Source: Desulfobacillus sp041396245
Lineage (GTDB): Bacteria > Pseudomonadota > Gammaproteobacteria > Burkholderiales > Rhodocyclaceae
Direction: 5' to 3'
NCBI GenBank assembly: GCA_041396245.1
Contig: JAWKYW010000012.1
Span: forward strand, 36,551-100,550
DNA length: 64,000 nt
Positions 49,130-58,000 of this stretch are shown here, piece after piece (the first letter of the stretch is position 1; each line of letters begins with the position of its first letter). The translations under genes were made by a program, and so were the position numbers. A model generated the notes under the pieces. The model was not told where the DNA came from. It ran no database searches and was given only the letters and a program-made list of their open reading frames with translations.

Positions 49130-51961
49130 ATGCCGACCATGATCGATTACCTGAAATACGCTGAAACTGCATTTGCGGCTTATGCAAATAACCTAACTCT
49201 AGGTCGTGGAAACGCATCTGAATATGAGAACAATGCTGGCATGGCACATACTCAATCTCAACGCTTTGACGAAGGCTGGGTGGTATTGGGCCAGCAGGAT
49301 TTGGGCGACGGCTTCTCGGCGGTGCTCTTCCAGCCTGTAGATGAACAAGGCATCCCCACCGGCGAGAAAGTTCTGGCGATACGCGGCACCGAGGGCAGCC
49401 ACTGGGGCATTGACTACTTCGTCGACGTCGTCGATGTCGCTTATTTCGGCACCGCCACCGGCATGCAGCAGTACGCCTCGCTGGAGAGCTTCTACCAATC
49501 CATGGTCGCCCAGCACAAGCTGGACGCGACGGAAAGCTTCGTCACGACGGGCCACAGCCTGGGCGGCTTTCTGGCGCAAGCCTTCGCCGCAAAACACATC
49601 GTCGTGACCGCTGCCTACACCTACAATGCGCCGGGCTTCTCCGCTGCGCCAGGCGTGATTACCAACTTCGGCACCGAGTTGCTCAAGCTGTTCGGACTGA
49701 CCGGTACGATTCCGAACGACAAGATATTCAATGTCCGCGCCATCGACGGCATTTCCGCCACGGCCGGCCTCGGTCAGATGATCGGATCGGTTCAAGGCGT
49801 GAACATCGAATCCGGCGGACCGATCCACAACCACTCCATTGTCACGCTCACCGACGCTCTCGCCATCTGCGCCCTCTACGCCGAACTGTCCCCCGGCCTC
49901 TCGGTAGGGCAGGCCAACTGGCTGCTGAGTGCCGCCTCGATGGAGAACAACGCCACGCTCGAATCCGCGCTGGACGCCCTGCGCGGCACCTTGTTTGGTG
50001 CCTGGGCGATGAAGGAGAGCGCCACGCCGGTCGAGGATCGCGAAACGCTCCACTGGAACCTCGACTTCCTGCGACGCAGCGACGAGTACCGATCCCTGAT
50101 CGGCAGCGGCAGCCTGCGCGTGCTCCAGGGCGCCAACCCGGCCGAACTGTCCGCTGCCGCCAGCGACGACTTCGGCGTGCTGGTGGCCCTGCAGTATCTC
50201 CTGCCGGTGGCGATCGTAGGCGCCGGCGATTTGCTGCGCACGGCACATACGGATCTTTACGTCGAATGGGTCGCCGACCAGGCGGTTGATCCGGAAGACA
50301 GAACCTTCACAGACGCATGGCTCACCGACCGCGCCCGCATGCTCTCGGCCAAGATCGCCGTCAACACCACAGACAGCAACCTGGCTTCCCCCGGCTACTT
50401 CAAGGACATCGCAACCGACACCGTCCTGGGCGGCAATCTCTTCGGGCTGGCCCGCCGCACCATCTTCGGCGGGGACGGCGCCGACAGCATCGAAGGCGGT
50501 TTCAACGACGACCGGCTCTACGGCGGCGCGGGGGGCGACCGCATCGACGGCGGCATGAGCGCCGACCATATCGAAGGCGGCGCTAGGGACGACACCCTGA
50601 TCGGCGGCGGCGGCAACGACGAACTCCTCGGTGGCGCCGACGACGACACGCTCTACGGCGACGCCGAGTCCGAGGACGATACGGGCGGCTTCTTCGGCGG
50701 CGGCAAAGACCAGCTGAAGGGCGGTGCCGGCTCGGACAAGCTCTACGGCGGCGCCGGCCGCGACGTTCTCCAGGGCGGCGAAGGCGAGGACACCCTGAGG
50801 GGAGGACGCGGGGCGGCCGACTATATGGTCGGCGGCACGGGCGCCGACACCTACATCTACCGCCACGAAGACGGCGCCGACCTCATCTGGGACGAAGACG
50901 GCCAAGGCCACATCGAATACGACGGCGCCACGCTCAGTGGCGGCAAGGGCAAGGGTAAAAACAGCACCGTCTTCTACGACAACCCCGACGCCCCGGATTA
51001 CACCTACTCGGTGAGCGGCGACATGGACGCCGGCCCGGTCACGCTGACCATCGGCCGCGCCAAGGGCGGCGGGCAACTCACCGTCTTCGACTTCTACGAC
51101 GGCGACCTCGGCATTCACCTCGAAGACGGCGAGGACCAGCCCCCCAGGGCCCCGCGCCCGCCCGCGCCCTCGCAGACGCCCGGCAACCAGAGCCGCGGCG
51201 ACCCCCTGGCGATCGATCTGGCCGGCACGGGGATTACGACCTACGGCCTCGACCGGAACCTCCACTTCGACCACGACGGCGACGGCTTCGCGGAAGCCAC
51301 CGGCTGGGTGGCCGCGGGCAGCGGCGTGCTCGTCCTCGACGCCGATGCCGACAACGTGCTCGGCGACGGCGCCGAAGTGTTCGGCGACTTCACCCGCCTG
51401 CCCGGCGGACAACTGGCCGCCAACGGCTTCCAGGCCCTCAGCCAGTACGACCGCAACCGCGACAACGCGATCGACGCCAACGATGAAATCTGGTCAAGCC
51501 TGCGGGTGGCGGTATGGGAGACCGACCCGCGCGGCCCTTCGACAGGCTCAGGACAGGCCGAGCCCGTGCTGGGCGATCCGGCGACAGCCATGAACCTCAA
51601 AACCCTCGACGAGCTGGGCATCCAATCCATCTCGCTCGATTCCAGCATCGCCACGGCCACCGACGCCAACGGCAACACGAGAACCCGCAGCGGGCAGATC
51701 ACCCTCAATGACGGCACGACGCGCGAGATCGCCGAATACCGCTTCGCCCGCGACAACGCCGAGACGAAGTTCCTCGACTGGCGCCCGCTGCCCGAGGAGA
51801 TCGCCGTGCTGCCGGAACTGACTTTGGGCGGGGTGCAGATGGATCTCACCCAGGCGCTGGTGCGGGATGCCGGGGAAGGCTGGCTGGGCAACCCGCCCGG
51901 CGTGGAGTCTGCGGATAAAGAGAAAGCATCGAACGACAGCACATGGAGGAAAACGGCATGA
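49130..51961 (+). CDS. RTX protein with N-terminal lipase domain (943 aa)
   Basis: The head (about 1-390) is an alpha/beta-hydrolase of the class 3 lipase type: GEKVLAIRGTEGSHWGIDYF and the nucleophile elbow TGHSLGGFLAQAFA, with Ser as the expected nucleophile. Next is a block of RTX calcium-binding nonapeptides (GGDGADSIEGGFNDDRLYGG, GGGGNDELLGGADDDTLYGD). The C-terminal core has an EF-hand-like calcium loop (DRNRDNAIDANDEIW). It has no signal peptide, as expected for type I export, but it ends abruptly where the second copy continues, so it may lack a secretion signal. The core (50318 onward) nearly duplicates 53767-55350. The stop overlaps the next gene (ATGA). Confidence 0.85.
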   Translation: MPTMIDYLKYAETAFAAYANNLTLGRGNASEYENNAGMAHTQSQRFDEGWVVLGQQDLGDGFSAVLFQPVDEQGIPTGEKVLAIRGTEGSHWGIDYFVDVVDVAYFGTATGMQQYASLESFYQSMVAQHKLDATESFVTTGHSLGGFLAQAFAAKHIVVTAAYTYNAPGFSAAPGVITNFGTELLKLFGLTGTIPNDKIFNVRAIDGISATAGLGQMIGSVQGVNIESGGPIHNHSIVTLTDALAICALYAELSPGLSVGQANWLLSAASMENNATLESALDALRGTLFGAWAMKESATPVEDRETLHWNLDFLRRSDEYRSLIGSGSLRVLQGANPAELSAAASDDFGVLVALQYLLPVAIVGAGDLLRTAHTDLYVEWVADQAVDPEDRTFTDAWLTDRARMLSAKIAVNTTDSNLASPGYFKDIATDTVLGGNLFGLARRTIFGGDGADSIEGGFNDDRLYGGAGGDRIDGGMSADHIEGGARDDTLIGGGGNDELLGGADDDTLYGDAESEDDTGGFFGGGKDQLKGGAGSDKLYGGAGRDVLQGGEGEDTLRGGRGAADYMVGGTGADTYIYRHEDGADLIWDEDGQGHIEYDGATLSGGKGKGKNSTVFYDNPDAPDYTYSVSGDMDAGPVTLTIGRAKGGGQLTVFDFYDGDLGIHLEDGEDQPPRAPRPPAPSQTPGNQSRGDPLAIDLAGTGITTYGLDRNLHFDHDGDGFAEATGWVAAGSGVLVLDADADNVLGDGAEVFGDFTRLPGGQLAANGFQALSQYDRNRDNAIDANDEIWSSLRVAVWETDPRGPSTGSGQAEPVLGDPATAMNLKTLDELGIQSISLDSSIATATDANGNTRTRSGQITLNDGTTREIAEYRFARDNAETKFLDWRPLPEEIAVLPELTLGGVQMDLTQALVRDAGEGWLGNPPGVESADKEKASNDSTWRKTA
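50318..51902 (+). repeat. Duplicated RTX core, copy 1
   Basis: Matches 53767-55350 base for base over long stretches, at a constant offset of 3449 bases that changes only at three single-base indels. Identity is nearly complete at 50318-50900 and 51210-51580 and lower at about 50910-51210. Upstream of 50318 the lipase heads are clearly divergent; the transition is sharp, at the codons for WLTDRARMLSAKIA. Confidence 0.9.
51535..51565. repeat. REP-like insert in RTX core, copy 1
   Basis: CCCTTCGACAGGCTCAGGAC followed by AGGCCGAGCCC, with GACAGG repeated directly around CTCAG. It resembles the dispersed CCTTCGACAGGCTCAGG elements of proteobacterial genomes. It is in frame and encodes PSTGSGQAEP in the RTX core. 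Confidence 0.5.
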
Positions 51962-52485
51962 CCGGATTGTTCCTGTTAGTGGTGGTATTGGCCTGGCTGG
52001 TGGCGGTGGTTTTCCTCACGAGCTGGCTGATGAAGCGCGTGAGCATCAAGCCGAAATCGGTGCGCATGGTTGTGGGGCTGTTGATATTTATCCTGCTGCT
52101 GCCGCTGCCGGTAGCCGACGAGATCATCGGCGGCTACCAGTTCAGGGAGCTATGCAAGCAAGGGGCAGTGCTGCGCATCGATGCGGAGAAGGCGAGGGGG
52201 CAGACGATGAAGCTTGTAATTGAGCCTTCAAACGAAATATTGCCGGGTACCGCCATCACGATCTATCACTCGCATTTATCTTTTCAAAACGTCAATACGG
52301 GTGAGGAAATGGTTAGTTACGACACATACGTAGCAAAGGGCGGTTGGTTCATCCGGACGCTGGGTATATCGGAAGGTAATGCACCAATCACGATTGGCTT
52401 ACCAAGCTGTTCGCCGCCTTTGGGGGCGCATGGAATTTCGAAGGCATACGCATTCACACTTATCGATCCCATCAAAGGAAGATAG
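51958..52485 (+). CDS. Small membrane protein paired with the second RTX lipase
   Basis: 175 residues with two N-terminal hydrophobic helices (LFLLVVVLAWLVAVVFLTSW and MVVGLLIFILLLPLPVADEI) and a periplasmic or cytoplasmic domain of about 115 residues. It shares spaced features with the lipoprotein at 48644: ELCKQG after the hydrophobic part and a Cys near the end (GLPSCSPP). The ATG at 51958 overlaps the stop of the first RTX gene, and its ribosome site GGAGGA lies within that gene, so it is translationally coupled. The second RTX lipase starts 3 bases after its stop. Function unknown; immunity protein or chaperone are candidates. Confidence 0.75.
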   Translation: MTGLFLLVVVLAWLVAVVFLTSWLMKRVSIKPKSVRMVVGLLIFILLLPLPVADEIIGGYQFRELCKQGAVLRIDAEKARGQTMKLVIEPSNEILPGTAITIYHSHLSFQNVNTGEEMVSYDTYVAKGGWFIRTLGISEGNAPITIGLPSCSPPLGAHGISKAYAFTLIDPIKGR

Positions 52486-52488
52486 ACA

Positions 52489-54006
52489 ATGACAACTATC
52501 AACGATATCTATATCAATGCGCTGCTTGCCGACGCAGCTTATGCCAATGATCTTCAAGACAATGATGCCGGCGGTGATCTTGCTAGAAAGCTTTCACCTC
52601 GCATGACCCAACCCCAAGCTGCCATTATTGCCGCCAATTTCTCCGTCGTCTCGCACATCGAATCGAGCGATGTTCTTGGCTCTGGTTTCGATGCCACTGT
52701 CTGGCAGGGCAATGCCGGTACGTCCTATGCCGGCAAGATCTATGTGTCCATGCAGGGTACTCAGGGTCCGGGGGATTTTCTTAGCGATATTGACCTTGCC
52801 ACGAATGGCGCCGCTCGTGCCCAGTATGTCGACATGGTGAATTGGTGGCTCCGCATCACGACCCCGACGAATGTGTATGTGCCGCAGATACGGCTGGCGC
52901 TGGGAATGGGTGGCTATTACTTCGAATCAGCCGGCGCCGTAGCAGGCACCGGCCAACTGGTCGGTGTTACCCAGGTCGAAGTCAACGGCCACAGTCTCGG
53001 TGGGCATCTGGCCAGCGCCTTTGCGCGCATCTTCGGCGCCAGCGTCGGAATCGATCACGTCACCACCTTCAACAGCGCCGGTTTCAGCGGTGGCAGCGAG
53101 GCCGTGTTCTCGCAATTGCAATCGCTGCTCAACACCGGCACGGGGAGTTTCCTTGGCGGAGTTCAAACCAACGTTTTTGCCGAACATGGCATCAACGTCA
53201 CTACCAACGGATTCTTTTTCAACCAGATCGGCCAACGCATTTCCCTCTTCAACGAAGAAGGCGCCACCATCCCCAACCATCTGATGTACAAGCTCACCGA
53301 CACCCTAGCACTGTGCGACGTGCTGGGGATGATCGACGAAGGATTGTCGCTGGCCGATGCCACGAAGATCCTCGATGCTGCATCAAGCGAACCGGCCGCA
53401 TCGCTGGAGACCCTGCTCGATTCATTGCGCAAGCTTTACTGGAAGGCCGACGACAAGACCCCCATCGGCGATGCCGGCGACTCGGCGGCGACCCGTGTTG
53501 CCTACCACGAGAACCTCGACTTCCTGCGCAGCATGCTCCAGAACGGCGCGCTGCCCAGCGGCGAAATCATCTCACTGGTGGGACAGGCGCCCGCAGCGGT
53601 GGGTGCCCAGGCAGCCGAAGAAAACGAAGCCGGCCTGGCTATCCGCTACGCCCTCATGGCGCTCAACCCCTTCGCCCTCGTCGGCGCCGACTACAGTCTC
53701 CACAACCAGAACGGCGAGCTTGAACTCCATGACGAAGAAACGGACGAGGGCGCTCTATCGGAGAACTGGCTCACCGACCGCGCCCGCATGCTCTCGGCCA
53801 AGATCGCCGTCAACACCACAGACAGCAACCTGGCTTCCCCCGGCTACTTCAAGGACATCGCAACCGACACCGTCCTGGGCGGCAATCTCTTCGGCTGGCC
53901 CGCCGCACCATCTTCGGCGGGGACGGCGCCGACAGCATCGAAGGCGGTTTCAACGACGACCGGCTCTACGGCGGCGCGGGGGGCGACCGCATCGACGGCG
54001 GCATGA
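52489..54006 (+). CDS. Lipase head of the second RTX protein, cut by a frameshift
   Basis: The first about 425 residues form an alpha/beta-hydrolase head related to that at 49130 but divergent: KIYVSMQGTQGPGDFLSDID, the nucleophile elbow NGHSLGGHLASAFA, and the shared NHLMYKLTDTLALCDVLG and AASLETLLDSLRKLYW segments. From WLTDRARMLSAKIA (53767) on, it is nearly identical to the first RTX gene, until one G is missing in a G run at 53893-53894 (GG here, GGG in copy 1). After that the frame reads nonsense (WPAAPSSAGTAP) and stops at 54006. If the indels are sequencing errors this is the start of one giant gene running past the window end. Confidence 0.8.
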   Translation: MTTINDIYINALLADAAYANDLQDNDAGGDLARKLSPRMTQPQAAIIAANFSVVSHIESSDVLGSGFDATVWQGNAGTSYAGKIYVSMQGTQGPGDFLSDIDLATNGAARAQYVDMVNWWLRITTPTNVYVPQIRLALGMGGYYFESAGAVAGTGQLVGVTQVEVNGHSLGGHLASAFARIFGASVGIDHVTTFNSAGFSGGSEAVFSQLQSLLNTGTGSFLGGVQTNVFAEHGINVTTNGFFFNQIGQRISLFNEEGATIPNHLMYKLTDTLALCDVLGMIDEGLSLADATKILDAASSEPAASLETLLDSLRKLYWKADDKTPIGDAGDSAATRVAYHENLDFLRSMLQNGALPSGEIISLVGQAPAAVGAQAAEENEAGLAIRYALMALNPFALVGADYSLHNQNGELELHDEETDEGALSENWLTDRARMLSAKIAVNTTDSNLASPGYFKDIATDTVLGGNLFGWPAAPSSAGTAPTASKAVSTTTGSTAARGATASTAA

Positions 54007-55020
54007 GCGCCGACCATATCGAAGGCGGCGCTAGGGACGACACCCTGATCGGCGGCGGCGGCAACGACGAACTCCTCGGTGGCGCCGACGACGACACGCT
54101 CTACGGCGACGCCGAGTCCGAGGACGATACGGGCGGCTTCTTCGGCGGCGGCAAAGACCGGCTGAAGGGCGGTGCCGGCTCGGACAAGCTCTACGGCGGC
54201 GCCGGCCGCGACGTTCTCCAGGCGGCGAAGGCGAGGACACCCTGAGGGGAGGACGCGGGGCGGCCGACTATATGGTCGGCGGCACGGGCGCCGACACCTA
54301 CATCTACCGCCACGAAGACGGCGCCGACCTCATCTGGGACGAAGATGGCGACGGCCACATCGAATACGACGGCATGACGCTTGCCGGCGGCACGGGCCGC
54401 GGCAAGGACAGCCGCGTCTTCTTCGACAACCCCGACAATCCAGACTACAGCTACAGCATCAGCGGCGACATGAAGGCCGGCCCGGTCACGCTGACCATCC
54501 GCCGTGCCAAGGGCGGCGGCCGGCTCACCGTCTTCGACTTCTACGACGGCGACCTGGGCATCCATCTCGAAGACGGCGAGGACCAGCCCCCCAAGGCCAA
54601 GCGCCCGCCCACCCCGCAGGAGCGCCCCGGCAACCAGAACCGCGGCGACCCCCTCGTGATAGACCTGGCCGGCACGGGGATTACGACCTACGGCCTCGAC
54701 CGGAACCTCCACTTCGACCACGACGGCGACGGCTTCGCGGAAGCCACCGGCTGGGTGGCCGCGGGCAGCGGCGTGCTCGTCCTCGACGCCGATGCCGACA
54801 ACGTGCTCGGCGACGGCGCCGAAGTGTTCGGCGACTTCACCCGCCTGCCCGGCGGACAACTGGCCGCCAACGGCTTCCAGGCGCTCAGCCAGTACGACCG
54901 CAACCGCGACAACGCGATCGACGCCCACGATGAAATCTGGTCAAGCCTGCGGGTGGCGGTATGGGAGACCGACCCGCGCGGCCCTTCGACAGGCTCAGGA
55001 CAGGCCGAGCCCGTGCTGGG
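54003..55020 (+). pseudogene. Core of the second RTX protein in shifted frames
   Basis: Codes for the same residues as 50554-51571 of copy 1, but in two different frames: 54003-54222 (MSADHIEGGARDDTLIGGGG) and, after the missing G at 54221-54222, 54223-55020 (the EF-hand-like core). A third indel, an extra G at 55018-55021, then restores a frame that continues into the giant RTX part. All three indels lie in runs of 2-4 G, the typical place for base-calling errors but also for real inactivating slips. Coding potential is otherwise fully kept, without other stops. Confidence 0.7.
54982..55012. repeat. REP-like insert in RTX core, copy 2
   Basis: Identical to the element at 51535-51565, at the same position in the core, so it was present before the core was duplicated or was spread by gene conversion. 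Confidence 0.5.
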
Positions 55021-55037
55021 GCGATCCGGCGACAGCC

Positions 55038-58000
55038 ATGAACCTCAAAACCCTCGACGAACTGGGCATCCGATCCCTCTCGCTCGAATCCACTATTGCC
55101 ACGGCCACCGACGGCAACGGCAACACCAGGACGCGCAGCGGGCAGATCACACTTGCCGACGGCACCACGCGCGAGATCGCCGAATACCGCTTTGCCCGCG
55201 ACAACGCCGAGACGAAGTTCCTCGACTGGCGCCCGCTGCCCGAGGAGATCGCCGTGCTGCCGGAACTGACTTTGGGCGGGGTGCAGATGGATCTGACCCA
55301 GGCGCTGGTGAGGGATGCCGAGGAGGGCTGGCTGGGCCAGCCGCCGGGCAGCCTGCGCGAGAGGCTCGATGCCTTCCTCGCCGGGACGGACATCGAAGCC
55401 CTCTACGCAAGATTCGAAGACCTGCTCTTCGCCTGGACGGGAGCGGAGGCGATTGCCGAAGGCAGCTTCACCAACCAGCTCGATGCGCGCCACGCGCAGG
55501 TATTGGAACAGGCCTACGGCCGCAGCTTCCAGAACCCCAACGCCGACCAGGCCACGGCCTGGCAGCTCACCTACGAGCGGCTCGCCGAAGGACTCTACGC
55601 CAGCCTGCAGGCGCAGACGCATCTCAAGCCCTTCTACGAGGCCATCGTCTGGAATTACAACGACATGACCGGCCGCGCCTTCGGCGATCTGGCGCAGGCA
55701 GAGACGCTGCTCGATGCGGCGCTGGACGCTGACCCGGAAAGAGGCCGCGCGCTCATCAACGAGTTCGGCCGCCTGCTGCGCGGGCTGGGACTCACCCGCG
55801 ACACCACCTACTTCGCCTTGCGCGAGCACTTCACCGACAACGGCGATCCGGCGCTGGCGTTTGCGTTCGATGCGGCGGGGAAGATGGTGCAGTCGGAAAC
55901 GGAAGGGCAGCCATTGGGCATTACGCGACAGCTTTCGAGCTTCACCCAGGCGGTGCGGGCGATCGGAAACACGGCGCTCTATGGCCATGGCGGAGATGAT
56001 GTCCTCTACGGAGGAACGGGCGGCGCACGCATGGTGGGCGGGCCGGGCGACAACGTGCTCTTCGGCGATGCGGGCGAGGAGTCCTTGTGGGCTCACGAGG
56101 GGAACGACGTGTTGGACGGCGGCGCCGGCAACGACCTGCTCAAGGGCGGGGCGGGCGACGACACCTACGTCTTCCGCCGTGGCAGCGGAGTGGATACGCT
56201 GGAGGAAGGAGGCGGGGTCGACAGGGTGTTCTTCGGCGGCGGCCTGACGCGGGCGGACATCTTCGCCCGCCGGACTCAGGCGGGCGGCTACGAGATCGGC
56301 ATCGCCGGCACTGGCGATGTGCTGCGGCTGCCTGTACCGGACGCTCCCGGCGGGGGTGTCGAGCTTTTCATGTTTTCCGACGGCACGTTGCTGCGCTACA
56401 CCGACCTGTTCGTGCCGACTGAGGGCGACGACTATCTGTTCGGCGCGGGCGGCGACGACGCCATCGACGCCCTCGGCGGCGACGATGTGGTGGCAAGCGG
56501 GCCGGGCGACGACGCGCTGCACGGGGGCGAGGGCAACGATCTGCTCGGAGGGGAGGAGGGCAACGACGTCCTGTTCGGGGATGCCGGCGATGACGTATTG
56601 ATCGGCGGGGCAGGCGACGACATCATGGACGGCGGGGCAGGCGACGATCTGCTGTTGGCGTCGGAGGAGGATCGGAATGCGGCGCTGAAAGCCTGGCGTA
56701 TTCAGGCTGGCCGGGGCAACGGCAACGACACCTACCGCTTCGGCTTCGGCGACGGACACGACATCATCGTGGATTCCGACCGGCGCAGCGAAAACATGGA
56801 CACCATCCTCCTCAAGGAGGGGGTGACCCCGGCGGACGTGCAGATGGCGGCGGAAGGCGAGGATATGGTTTTGCGCCTGTCCGGCGGCGAGTCGCTGCGG
56901 GTGAAAAAACACTACTCGAAGGACGGCAATACCGCGATCGAACGCATACTGTTCGCCGACGGCACGGTGTGGAGCGGGAGCATGCTTTTTGTTCCGACCG
57001 TGATCGGCACGCCGGAGGACGATCGTCTGAATGCCTTGTCGTATCGCAGCACGCATGTGATCGGCCTGGACGGCAATGATGTTTTGTATGGCGGCAAGAA
57101 GGACGATCTGCTGGAGGGGGGTGGCGGTGACGATTGGCTGTTCGGGCTGGATGGCGATGATGTGCTGCGCGGAGGGATGGGTAACGATTATCTTGAAGGC
57201 GGTGCCGGCAGTGATGTTTATGACGGCGGCGCCGGCAACGACCAACTGAGGGAAGCGGATTCAACCAACCTCCATTCTTCCGGTGCGGACGTGTTCCTCT
57301 TTGGCCGCGGCGACGGCCAGGATACGCTGGTTTCCCGCAGGATCTACGCCTACGACTGGTGGATGACGCCGCCCTCTGAGCAATATGGCGCAACCGAGGT
57401 GGTCGACGATGTCCTTCGCTTCAAGGCCGGCGTCAGCCCCGATGACATCACCGTTACCGGGGTGAGAACCCAGGGCGTTCGCAACAACTGGAGCGCGGAT
57501 GCGCGCATCGAGATTGCCGGAGACCCCGGGTCCTCCCTGAGAATCGAAGGGTTCCTCAACGGCTATAACGAAGGCACCGCCTTCAAGTCGACCGTGAAGC
57601 GCTTCGAGTTCGCTGATGGAACGGTTTGGAACTTCGAAGATATCGTCAGCCGTCTGGTCTGGCACGGCACTCCGGGCGACGACGCCTCGTTGTGGGGGAG
57701 CGAGTACGACGACCATATCTTCGGCTATGGCGGCGACGACATGATCTCGGGGCTTTGGGGGAACGACACAATCGAAGCCGGCGATGGCGACGACATTATC
57801 CATTCGGGGAACGGCCATTCTGTCGTTTTCGGTGGTGACGGAAACGACTGGATCGACCCCGGCGACGGCAACGATGTCGTGGACGGCGGGGCGGGCGACG
57901 ACGTGGTCAGTTCGCGTTATGTACCCTGGCTGCTGTATTGGCGCAACCGGAGCCCTGTCCTGCGGGAGGGTGATCTCACGGTCATGTTCGGCCATGGCGA

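Larger units (their letters stand above)
53767..55350 (+). repeat. Duplicated RTX core, copy 2
   Basis: Second copy of the 1.58-kb core, carrying single-base changes in G runs at 53893-53894 (minus one), 54221-54222 (minus one) and 55018-55021 (plus one) relative to copy 1. Beyond about 55350 copy 2 continues into the giant RTX frame while copy 1 ends. Confidence 0.9.

Noticed and set aside
49199..51412. Long open frame on the minus strand across the first RTX gene
   Set aside because: RTX repeats rich in GGC and GAC codons suppress stops on the opposite strand. The translated sequence is low-complexity Val/Ala/Glu/Asp without a fold, while the plus strand has clear lipase and RTX motifs.
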